DNA of 10,418 bases from Chloroflexi bacterium RBG_19FT_COMBO_55_16 (lineage in GTDB: Bacteria > Chloroflexota > Anaerolineae > Anaerolineales > UBA4823): contig MGOK01000120.1 of the NCBI GenBank assembly GCA_001795335.1, forward strand, positions 1-10,418, in the 5' to 3' direction. Shown here one piece after another: positions 1 to 6,466 of this stretch. Below the pieces are notes generated by a model. That model was given only the letters and a program-made list of their open reading frames with translations, made no database searches and had not been told where the DNA came from. The position numbers were made by a program, and so were the translations under genes. Numbering within the stretch: the stretch's first letter is position 1; each line of letters opens with the position of its first letter.

Positions 1-897
1 GATGGCATCTTCCAAATGCGTGATCTTCGTTGCCCCGATGATAGGCGCCGTCACCGGCTCCTTCTGTAATAGCCAGGCAAGTGCGATATGAACGCGCGGA
101 ACCCCATGCTTTTCCGCGATTTCCGCGACCCGCTCCACGACCTGTCGATCGGTTTCAGCCGTCGCATCGTATTTGCTTTTCGCGATTTGATCGGTTTCGG
201 AACGAAGCGTGCTCTCCGACGACCAGTCACGCGTCAATCTTCCCGATGCGAGTGGACTATACGGGATCACCCCGATCTTCTCCTCGCGGCAGAGCGGCAG
301 CATCTCTCGTTCTTCTTCGCGGTAGATGAGGTTCAGATGATCCTGCATCGAGACGAAGCGGGTCCACCCATGCTTCTCAGCCACGTGCAGCGCCTTCTGG
401 AACTGCCACGCGAACATGGCGATGGCGCCGATGTACCGGGCCTTGCCGGCCTTCACTACGTCATGCAATGCTTCCATCGTCTCCTCGATTGGGGTTTCGT
501 AATCCCAGCGATGGATTTGGTAGAGGTCCACGTAATCCGTCCCGAGCCGCTTCAGGCTTTTGTCGATCTCGCTCAGGATCGCCTTGCGCGACAGCCCGGA
601 GCCATTCGGCCCGTCATGCATTTTGCCATGCACCTTGGTGGCAATGACGACCTCGTCCCGATGCGCGAAGTCCTTCAAAGCGCGTCCGAGGAGCTCCTCA
701 CTCGTCCCAATGGAATAGACATTGGCGGTATCGAAGAAATTGATCCCCAGTCCGAGGGCTTTCTTGATAATTGGCCGGCTGTTTTCTTCGTTAAGCACCC
801 ATTTGTGAATCCAACGTTCCGCGTCCCCGAACCCCATGCAACCGAGGCAGATGCGCGAGACCTTCATACCTGTTGATCCTAATCGAACGTATTCCAT
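1..897 (-). CDS. yajO: YajO-like aldo/keto reductase, C-terminus cut off by window edge
   Basis: NADPH-dependent aldo/keto reductase of the (beta/alpha)8-barrel superfamily, cytoplasmic, expected to reduce aldehydes or ketones. The frame is open for 299 codons and leaves the window; E. coli YajO is about 324 residues, so roughly 25 are missing. The catalytic tetrad is visible: D56 and Y61 in NFFDTANVYS, K88 in VVIATKV, H129 in LYQIHRWD. IPYSPLASGRL (211-221) and IIGATK (286-291) are the cofactor-side strands. Stretches such as RWDYETPIEET, VKAGKARYIGA and NLIYREEEREMLPLC closely resemble YajO as I remember it. The ATG at 897 has AGGAG seven bases upstream. It is the last visible gene of the minus-strand operon, 34 bp after the DUF2255 gene. 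The physiological substrate cannot be read from the sequence. A 262-codon open frame on the opposite strand is only its shadow. Confidence 0.93.
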   Translation of the reverse strand, partial: MEYVRLGSTGMKVSRICLGCMGFGDAERWIHKWVLNEENSRPIIKKALGLGINFFDTANVYSIGTSEELLGRALKDFAHRDEVVIATKVHGKMHDGPNGSGLSRKAILSEIDKSLKRLGTDYVDLYQIHRWDYETPIEETMEALHDVVKAGKARYIGAIAMFAWQFQKALHVAEKHGWTRFVSMQDHLNLIYREEEREMLPLCREEKIGVIPYSPLASGRLTRDWSSESTLRSETDQIAKSKYDATAETDRQVVERVAEIAEKHGVPRVHIALAWLLQKEPVTAPIIGATKITHLEDAI

Positions 898-931
898 GGT
901 TTTCTCCTACCCGATGATTCTTCAGAATTGA

Positions 932-1321
932 TTATGAGCCTATTGAGCGCGGCACGAGTTTGATTGTTGCGGTTCGCGCCTCAGGGGTCACCACAGGAGT
1001 GACATACCGTGCGCCATAGTGACGATACTTGGTGCGATATGCGATGTCGATCTTGGCATTGATCTCAGGATCGGACTCCTCCACGAAGGTGACGTCTTTA
1101 TCGACACCGCCAGCCCGGATATGGCCTCCGTGGCGCACCTGCGTGCCACGGAACCAGGCGGAAGTGCGCCCGTTAATGGCCCGGATATAAAGATCATCAC
1201 CGAGGCTGACAACCCAAATTATCACTGGGTTTCGCAGCATGCCGTCGCGCCGGAGTGACGCGATCTGCAACTCTTCTGCCCTTCCGATCTTGCTGAGCTC
1301 GTCGCTCGTCCACGTCGTCAT
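932..1321 (-). CDS. DUF2255 family protein
   Basis: Small soluble protein of 129 residues that I recognise as DUF2255, a family of unknown function. The family-typical features are the opening TTWTSDELSKIG, the strand IIWVVSLGDDLYIRAING (34-51), the following aromatic and arginine-rich stretch (SAWFRGTQVRHGGHIRAGG) and the segment DKDVTFVEE. There is no signal peptide, no membrane segment and no obvious catalytic triad. Strand-rich spacing suggests a small beta-barrel fold resembling flavin-reductase or nitroreductase-like split barrels, but that is only an inference. The ATG at 1321 is preceded by AAAGGA about nine bases upstream. It lies 25 bp after the cupin gene and 34 bp before the YajO-like reductase, so it is almost surely cotranscribed with both. 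The company of reductases suggests a redox or stress role, which is not shown. Confidence 0.85.
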   Translation of the reverse strand: MTTWTSDELSKIGRAEELQIASLRRDGMLRNPVIIWVVSLGDDLYIRAINGRTSAWFRGTQVRHGGHIRAGGVDKDVTFVEESDPEINAKIDIAYRTKYRHYGARYVTPVVTPEARTATIKLVPRSIGS

Positions 1322-1346
1322 TGGGCGTTTCCTTTCATTCGGTCCT

Positions 1347-1745
1347 TCATCCGGCCTGGTATTGTTCGTCGCTGACCCTTTCCATCCTATCGGCGGCCTT
1401 GCCGTCGAGATATTCTTGAATGGCGATGTGTGTCATGGCTGTGGTCCCCGTGGCGCCATGCCAATGTTTCTCACCCGGCAGGATCAAGACCACATCGCCC
1501 GGTCGAATTTCCTCAATCGGACCGCCCCAGCGTTGCACCCAACCGCAGCCATCGGTCACGATCAGGGTCTGGCCCAACGGGTGACTGTGCCAGGCTGTCC
1601 GGGCACCGGGCTCGAACGTGACATAAGCGCCGCCCGCGCGAGCCGGATTCTTTGCATCGAACAGGGGATCAATACGCACCGTACCGGTAAACCACTCGGA
1701 CGGTCCCTTGCCGGAAGGCTGTGAGCCGCTTCTTTTGATTTCCAT
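1347..1745 (-). CDS. Cupin protein resembling Mn-dependent hydroxynitrile lyases
   Basis: Single-domain cupin of 132 residues, the usual length for the cupin hydroxynitrile lyase group typified by the Granulicella tundricola enzyme. That group binds Mn(II) and makes or splits (R)-cyanohydrins in vitro; natural roles are unknown. Numbered from the ATG at 1745, the metal ligands are present: H53 and H55 in WHSHPLGQ, Q59, and H94 in GEKHWHG. H106 (MTHIAIQ), reported as important in catalysis, is also kept, as are A40, V42 and Q110 of the pocket. An earlier GTG at 1763 would add six residues (MKGIQK), but AAAGGA lies ideally for the ATG at 1745 and family proteins begin MEIKR, so I chose 1745. 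It sits 30 bp after one reductase gene and 25 bp before DUF2255. It could equally be a non-lyase cupin acting on small carbonyl compounds. Confidence 0.9.
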   Translation of the reverse strand: MEIKRSGSQPSGKGPSEWFTGTVRIDPLFDAKNPARAGGAYVTFEPGARTAWHSHPLGQTLIVTDGCGWVQRWGGPIEEIRPGDVVLILPGEKHWHGATGTTAMTHIAIQEYLDGKAADRMERVSDEQYQAG

Positions 1746-1752
1746 TTTCTGA

Positions 1753-2801
<1,049 letters not shown>

Positions 2802-2834
2802 CTATATCTGGGAATTGATTTTCAACAAATCTCT

Positions 2835-3236
2835 TTACTCTTCCACCATTAATTCCTCTATTTGAAGGATTTCTTTCTCTGCCTTCAAAACAGCATTTTC
2901 ATATACTTCAATTTTGTGGTTCAACAAGTCTAGTGTTTTTTGCATTTCCTGCATTCTCGTCATAAGCAGTTCTCGTTGGTCTTTCAAAATTTCTTTCCTG
3001 GCTTCAATGGTCTGGTCACCCTGTTGAACCAGTTTGAAATACTCGATCAACACTTCGATGGGAAGCCCAGCGCTCCTCATGCACTTAATGAATTCAACCC
3101 GCCGCACATCGAGTTCGCTGTAATCCCTGATCCCGCTTCCGTTTCGATTGACGGGTGGGATGAGCCCAATCCGTTCGTAGTAACGCAGCGTATCCAACGA
3201 AATACCAAATTGTTCACTTACTTCTGAGATCTTCAT
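2835..3236 (-). CDS. MerR-family regulator, AdhR/NmlR-like, single Cys52
   Basis: Transcription activator or repressor of the MerR family, 133 residues. The N-terminal winged helix-turn-helix reads KISEVSEQFGISLDTLRYYE then GLIPP (residues 2-28), with a second wing around RDYSELDVRRVEFIKCMRSAGLPIE (37-61). A long dimerisation coiled coil follows (about 76-128, heptad-like, very charged), and there is no separate C-terminal ligand domain. The only cysteine is C52, the same position as the sensor cysteine of Bacillus AdhR and streptococcal NmlR, which respond to aldehydes and other electrophiles. GAGGTG lies five bases before the ATG at 3236. The gene leads a minus-strand operon of two aldo/keto reductases, a cupin and a DUF2255 protein, behind a promoter with the MerR-type 19-bp spacer, so it probably controls itself and those genes. 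The gene is roughly 43-45% GC by eye, well below its downstream partners, which may mark separate ancestry. Confidence 0.93.
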   Translation of the reverse strand: MKISEVSEQFGISLDTLRYYERIGLIPPVNRNGSGIRDYSELDVRRVEFIKCMRSAGLPIEVLIEYFKLVQQGDQTIEARKEILKDQRELLMTRMQEMQKTLDLLNHKIEVYENAVLKAEKEILQIEELMVEE

Positions 3237-3254
3237 ATGTTCACCTCGAAGAAT

Positions 3255-3285
3255 AGTGTACCACCTGGAGTTAACTCCAAGTCAA
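3255..3285 (-). promoter_or_regulatory. MerR-type promoter and operator for the regulator operon
   Basis: On the minus strand there is a -35 box TTGACT (3285-3280) and a -10 box TACACT (3260-3255), separated by 19 bp rather than 17. Within the spacer lies the perfect palindrome TGGAGTTAACTCCA (3266-3279), which extends as an imperfect dyad, ACCTGGAGTTAACTCCAAGT, over 3263-3282. An over-long spacer filled with a dyad is the hallmark of promoters that MerR proteins twist into activity. The likely start of transcription is only about a dozen bases before the regulator's ATG. That the regulator at 3236 binds here is an inference from position and architecture. Confidence 0.85.
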
Positions 3286-3290
3286 GGGTT

Positions 3291-3479
3291 TTCCTGGTGA
3301 AAAAGGCAGCGAGGTTTGAAAGTAAATGTAATCGTGGTAAAGTCCCCCAATAATGGTATTGCGATGTAATCCCAAGAGAACACCGTTTTTGGCGGTTTAT
3401 TCGCCACCAAAAGAAAAGGAAATTGCTAAAATAGAGGCATATTTACCCGGATATCCACTATTTTGCATGTTGGAATGCC
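3291..3479. other. AT-rich intergenic stretch upstream of the operon
   Basis: No convincing gene in either strand. The stretch is near 38-40% GC. It contains an imperfect hairpin at 3386-3412 (TTTTTGGCG pairing with CGCCACCAAAA, two-base bulge, seven-base loop). The T-run is on the left arm and the A-run on the right, the wrong polarity for a plus-strand intrinsic terminator. An extended -10-like TGCTAAAAT (3424-3432) points on the plus strand towards the mvaD remnant that begins at 3480, but I see no matching -35 box. It may be what is left of that gene's promoter. Confidence 0.4.
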
Positions 3480-3557
3480 ATGAATACCTATACCGCCACT
3501 GCTCAAACATTTTCTAATGCTGCGTTCATCAAATTTACATTGGCAAAACTCGATTGA
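3480..3557 (+). pseudogene. Remnant of a second mevalonate decarboxylase gene start
   Basis: A 25-codon open frame starting ATG at 3480 encodes MNTYTATAQTFSNAAFIKF and then TLAKLD before a TGA. The core TATAQTFSNAAFIKF (3492-3536) aligns without gaps to TATAQAFPNIAFIKY of the intact decarboxylase (4205-4249): 11 of 15 residues and 33 of 45 bases agree. Seven of the 12 base differences are silent third-position changes, so the two copies diverged while both were under selection, before this one broke. The following LAKLD may echo the family's YWGKxD with a small insertion, but beyond the TGA I see no clear decarboxylase sequence. Both copies run in the same direction. The alternative is a chance match, which I consider unlikely given the position right at an ATG. 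Confidence 0.7.
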
Positions 3558-3691
3558 ACTAATCGCAAGGTTTGTTCTGGGGTAGAAAATATCACTTGCG
3601 GAAGTGCTTTTACAAGGAAATTTTAGACAAACAGATCGCATGAATGCAAAATCAAGCGGATGAATAATTTCCTGTTCGAAAGGAATATAGT
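3558..3691. other. Untranslated or decayed sequence between mvaD remnant and membrane gene
   Basis: All three plus-strand frames are broken within a few tens of codons and none clearly continues the decarboxylase. A short hairpin, CACTT-GCGG-AAGTG (3593-3606), is followed by CTTTT; with only five pairs it is too weak to call a terminator. The ribosome binding site AAAGGA (3679-3684) for the next gene lies at the end. Confidence 0.35.
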
Positions 3692-4033
3692 ATGACAAAA
3701 CAATCCTGGAGAATTATGCCATTAACTACATTGGGTAAGTGGTCGGTCGGGCTCATCGTCGCAATGCCGTTATTGTTTATCATCGGCACATCATTCACAA
3801 ACTCGTTATATAAATCAGTACCGGCAGGTGGCACTATTTTGGCAGAAATTGCCACCAGACCGACCTTGGCGCTTACAATGCTTGCTGGAATGTTTGCCGG
3901 AATTTCGGCCTTTATCACAGGTCTCCTGGCAATCATCAGACAAAAGGAATATGCGCTACTGGTTTATGTCTCCAGCTCAATCGGAGCGCTACTTGTGTTA
4001 TTTCTCGCTGGCGAAATATTGTTTCCTCATTAA
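3692..4033 (+). CDS. Small three-helix membrane protein of unknown function
   Basis: Hypothetical integral membrane protein of 113 residues. Three hydrophobic helices are visible: about 16-35 (KWSVGLIVAMPLLFIIGTSF), 58-82 (TLALTMLAGMFAGISAFITG onward) and 87-110 (YALLVYVSSSIGALLVLFLA onward). Between the first two lies a polar loop with YKSVPAGGTILAEIATRP, and a short basic loop IIRQKE separates helices two and three. There are no cysteines or metal-binding clusters. AAAGGA lies seven bases before the ATG at 3692, a good ribosome binding site, which favours this start over the internal ATG at residue 9. It stands alone: the operon to its left faces away and the decarboxylase begins 165 bp later. 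Its composition is AT-rich like the regulator to its left and unlike the mvaD gene to its right. I have a vague memory of similar proteins in Chloroflexota and Firmicutes but can assign no function. Confidence 0.82.
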   Translation: MTKQSWRIMPLTTLGKWSVGLIVAMPLLFIIGTSFTNSLYKSVPAGGTILAEIATRPTLALTMLAGMFAGISAFITGLLAIIRQKEYALLVYVSSSIGALLVLFLAGEILFPH

Positions 4034-4198
4034 GAATTTGCCGCTTAAGAAAAACTTGAAATATTCCCTCGTGGTATAACAACCATTTGCCAATTGTCTT
4101 TTTGGGTTACACATAGTATTTCCGAATCAGCCTTATAGATTGGGTGACTTATGATGTTGATCCTTTGTTTCCGGTGAATGGAGTGTTATCATCTGTAT

Positions 4199-5167
4199 AT
4201 GACCACAGCAACCGCTCAGGCATTTCCTAATATTGCTTTTATCAAGTATTGGGGGAACCGAGACGCACACTTTCGCATCCCATCCAACGCCTCAATCTCG
4301 ATGAACCTGGGCGGCCTGGAAACCCGCACGCAGGTAACTTTCGATCCCGCGCTAAAAAATGATCAGTTGACCCTCAACGGAAAACCTCAATCTGGCAAAA
4401 GCCTGGAGCGGGTCAGCGCCGTTCTGGACCTCGTCCGCCAGATGGCGGCGCTGCAGCGCTTCGCTCGCGTCGAGAGTAACAATAACTTCCCTACCGGGGT
4501 CGGGATCGCTTCCTCCGCCTCGGCTTTTGCCGCCTTGAGCCTGGCCGCCAGCGCCGCTGCCGGGCTGGCTTTGAGCGAGGCGGAGCTTTCACGCCTGGCC
4601 CGGCGCGGTTCTGGATCAGCGTGCCGCTCGGTGCCAGGTGGTTTCGTGGAGTGGCAAGCCGGGGAAGACGACCTGACCTCTTACGCCTTCTCGATCGCCT
4701 CCCCAGGACACTGGGACCTGAGCGACTGTATCGCCATTGTCAGCCAGGCGCCCAAACCGACTGGTTCCACCGAGGGCCATGCCCTGGCTGCTTCCAGTCC
4801 GCTCCAGGCCGCTCGCCTGGCCGACACACCCCGCCGCCTGGACTTCTGCCGTCGCGCCATCCTGGATCGGGATTTCGAGGCCTTTGCCGAAGTAGTCGAA
4901 CAGGACTGCCACTTGATGCACGCGGTAATGATCACCTCCACGCCGCCCCTGCTCTACTGGCAACCGGCGACGCTGGCAGTCATGCAGGCAGTAATGGATT
5001 GGCGCAAGAATGGCCTGCCGGTTTGCTATACGATCGACGCCGGCCCGAACGTGCATGTACTTTGTCCCACCGCTTCCGCTGCCCAGGTGATCTCCGGACT
5101 GACCCTAATCACCGGCGTCGAAAAGGTGCTCGCTGCGCGTCCAGGTGGTCCGACCCACCTGGTTTGA
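4199..5167 (+). CDS. mvaD: Mevalonate-pathway decarboxylase (diphospho- or phosphomevalonate)
   Basis: GHMP-superfamily ATP-dependent decarboxylase of the mevalonate route to isoprenoids, 322 residues, a usual length. Visible motifs are NIAFIKYWGNRD (11-22), the ATP-binding loop NFPTGVGIASSASAFAALS (96-114), RRGSGSACRSVPGGFVEW (135-152), GSTEGHALAASSPLQAARL (189-207) and the catalytic aspartate D280 in TIDAGPNVHVL. Classical diphosphomevalonate decarboxylases have lysine in YWGK; here it is N20. The Chloroflexota enzyme of Roseiflexus was shown to be a phosphomevalonate decarboxylase that works with isopentenyl phosphate kinase, so that activity is possible here. An earlier in-frame ATG at 4178 would add seven residues (MECYHLY); the family begins at MTTATAQ, so I prefer 4199. 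The Shine-Dalgarno is poor (GGAG, 15 bases away). TATCAT at 4187-4192 could instead give a nearly leaderless message. No other mevalonate-pathway gene is in the window. Confidence 0.93.
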   Translation: MTTATAQAFPNIAFIKYWGNRDAHFRIPSNASISMNLGGLETRTQVTFDPALKNDQLTLNGKPQSGKSLERVSAVLDLVRQMAALQRFARVESNNNFPTGVGIASSASAFAALSLAASAAAGLALSEAELSRLARRGSGSACRSVPGGFVEWQAGEDDLTSYAFSIASPGHWDLSDCIAIVSQAPKPTGSTEGHALAASSPLQAARLADTPRRLDFCRRAILDRDFEAFAEVVEQDCHLMHAVMITSTPPLLYWQPATLAVMQAVMDWRKNGLPVCYTIDAGPNVHVLCPTASAAQVISGLTLITGVEKVLAARPGGPTHLV

Positions 5168-5272
5168 CTTGCGAAAACAAAGCAAGCCCGCGGAGGAAAT
5201 ACAACCAGCTAGAATTTCGTTAGAATCGTCTAATTCTTGCATGGGTGTCTGGAATCTTCCCCCAGGACAGGA

Positions 5273-5278
5273 TATAAT
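5273..5278 (+). promoter_or_regulatory. Probable -10 box upstream of rseP
   Basis: A perfect TATAAT lies 50 bp before the rseP start in the 160-bp gap after the decarboxylase gene. The -35 region is poor: CTGGAA at 5249-5254, 18 bp away, matches three of six consensus bases. It would give an mRNA leader of about 40 bases and open the rseP to acyP gene chain. The call rests mainly on the -10 hexamer and its position. Confidence 0.45.
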
Positions 5279-5327
5279 CAAATCTGGTAGGCTTTTTCAT
5301 ATCAGACCTATTTAATTAAAGGTAACC

Positions 5328-6398
5328 ATGAGTACAACGCTATTAGTAGAAATTGCACAATTCGTCGCCGCCCTGGCTGCTCTGATCATCATCCACGAGC
5401 TCGGTCACTTCATCGTGGCCCGCTTGTTAAAAGTAGAAGTGGAAGAGTTCGGGCTTGGCTTTCCACCCCGCATCGCCACTCTTTTTTCTGCATGGGGCAC
5501 CCGCTTTTCCTTGAACCTGCTCCCCTTTGGTGGTTTCGTACGCCTAAAGGGGGAGAACGATCCCAGTGTTCCTGGAGGGTTGGCGGCTTCCAAGCCATGG
5601 GTGCGCCTGTCTGTGTTATTCGCTGGCCCGCTGGCTAACTTATTGGTCGGTGTGATCCTTTACGCGCTCATCTTCAGCAAGATCGGCATGCCGATCACAA
5701 ATCAGGTTCAAATCATGGATGTGGCGCACAACTCACCGGCTGCTCAAGCCGGCCTGTTGCCAGGAGACCTGATCCTAGCCGTCAACGGCAATAAAATCGA
5801 CAACACCCAGGCTTTGCATGACACCATCTACGCCAACCTGGACCAACCGACTCGGATCACCTTCATGCGCAACGAGCAAGAAGGAGAAACCACCCTGGTG
5901 CCGCGCAGCCAGCCGCCGGAAGGCGAGGGTGCCATCGGGATCGTGATGGGCAACCCTACTCGGTCGGTCTCTGTGCTGACAGCGCTGCCGGTGGGTTTTA
6001 CAGCCGTGTTCGAACATGGGAGAGAATTGCTGGCCTTTCCGGTGAGGATGATCAAGGGCCAGACTGCTCCGGAGGAGGGTCGCTTGGTAGGTTTCAAGGG
6101 CATGTTCGACATTTACCAGCAGGTGCGTCAAAGCGAGCCTCTGCCGAACATTCCGGCCGGCGTGAACATCCTTGGCTTCTTCGCCACCATCACCATCTCC
6201 CTGGGCATCTTGAACCTGCTCCCCATCCCAGCCCTGGATGGAGGTCGCATCCTGTTTGTGCTGCCTGAGATGGTATTGGGCCGCCGTATCCCTCCCCGCT
6301 ATGAGAATGCGATCAACCTGGTAAGCTTTGCTATGCTCTTGATGTTGTTGCTCTTTATCAACTTGCAGGATTTTTTCAACCCCATTGCATTGCCTTAA
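5328..6398 (+). CDS. rseP: RseP-type site-2 zinc metalloprotease (M50)
   Basis: Intramembrane zinc protease that cuts transmembrane substrates such as anti-sigma factors after a first cleavage outside the membrane. The zinc site HELGH is at residues 23-27 within the first helix (about 8-32), and the third ligand is D304 in LNLLPIPALDGGRI (295-308) on a late helix. MRE-loop-like sequence SLNLLPFGGFVRLKGE (61-76) and the GPLANLLVGVILYALIF helix (100-116) follow the family order. One PDZ domain spans about 125-190 (HNSPAAQAGLLPGDLILAVNG). A last hydrophobic helix (about 328-346) precedes a short tail. At 356 residues it is the short, one-PDZ form, unlike E. coli RseP (two PDZ, about 450). AAAGGT lies five to six bases before the ATG at 5328. 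It heads a same-strand chain of five genes; no anti-sigma or sigma factor gene is seen here, so its substrate is unknown. Confidence 0.96.
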   Translation: MSTTLLVEIAQFVAALAALIIIHELGHFIVARLLKVEVEEFGLGFPPRIATLFSAWGTRFSLNLLPFGGFVRLKGENDPSVPGGLAASKPWVRLSVLFAGPLANLLVGVILYALIFSKIGMPITNQVQIMDVAHNSPAAQAGLLPGDLILAVNGNKIDNTQALHDTIYANLDQPTRITFMRNEQEGETTLVPRSQPPEGEGAIGIVMGNPTRSVSVLTALPVGFTAVFEHGRELLAFPVRMIKGQTAPEEGRLVGFKGMFDIYQQVRQSEPLPNIPAGVNILGFFATITISLGILNLLPIPALDGGRILFVLPEMVLGRRIPPRYENAINLVSFAMLLMLLLFINLQDFFNPIALP

Positions 6399-6466
6399 TT
6401 ACCTTTTGAATCCGCGCAGACACTGGCCTGCGCCTGGAAATCGCGTTCCTGATTGGTAGTCAAATT

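Noticed and set aside
88..876. Plus-strand open frame of 262 codons
   Set aside because: It lies fully antisense to the YajO-like reductase, whose minus-strand frame has catalytic residues and a ribosome site. The plus-strand product shows no recognisable domain.
3386..3412. Hairpin that could be a terminator
   Set aside because: T-run on the 5' arm and A-run on the 3' arm, opposite to an intrinsic terminator, with a bulge. No gene ends there.
3593..3606. Short hairpin followed by CTTTT
   Set aside because: Only five base pairs and a short T stretch, with no intact gene ending before it.
3426..3698. Minus-strand open frame of 90 codons across the mvaD remnant
   Set aside because: No ribosome site or recognisable motif, AT-rich chance frame, and it is antisense to a sequence with clear decarboxylase similarity.
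5168..5186. CTTGC/GCAAG inverted repeat just after the decarboxylase stop
   Set aside because: Five pairs with a nine-base loop and no T-run after it; too weak for a terminator.
4621..5223. Plus-strand 200-codon frame overlapping the decarboxylase gene
   Set aside because: Out-of-frame shadow rich in Arg, Pro and Gly as expected from GC-rich coding sequence; the decarboxylase frame carries the conserved motifs.
6414..6433. GCGCAG/CTGCGC hairpin between rseP and the HEAT gene
   Set aside because: Six pairs and an eight-base loop without a T-run; the downstream genes appear to be in the same chain, so a terminator is not supported.
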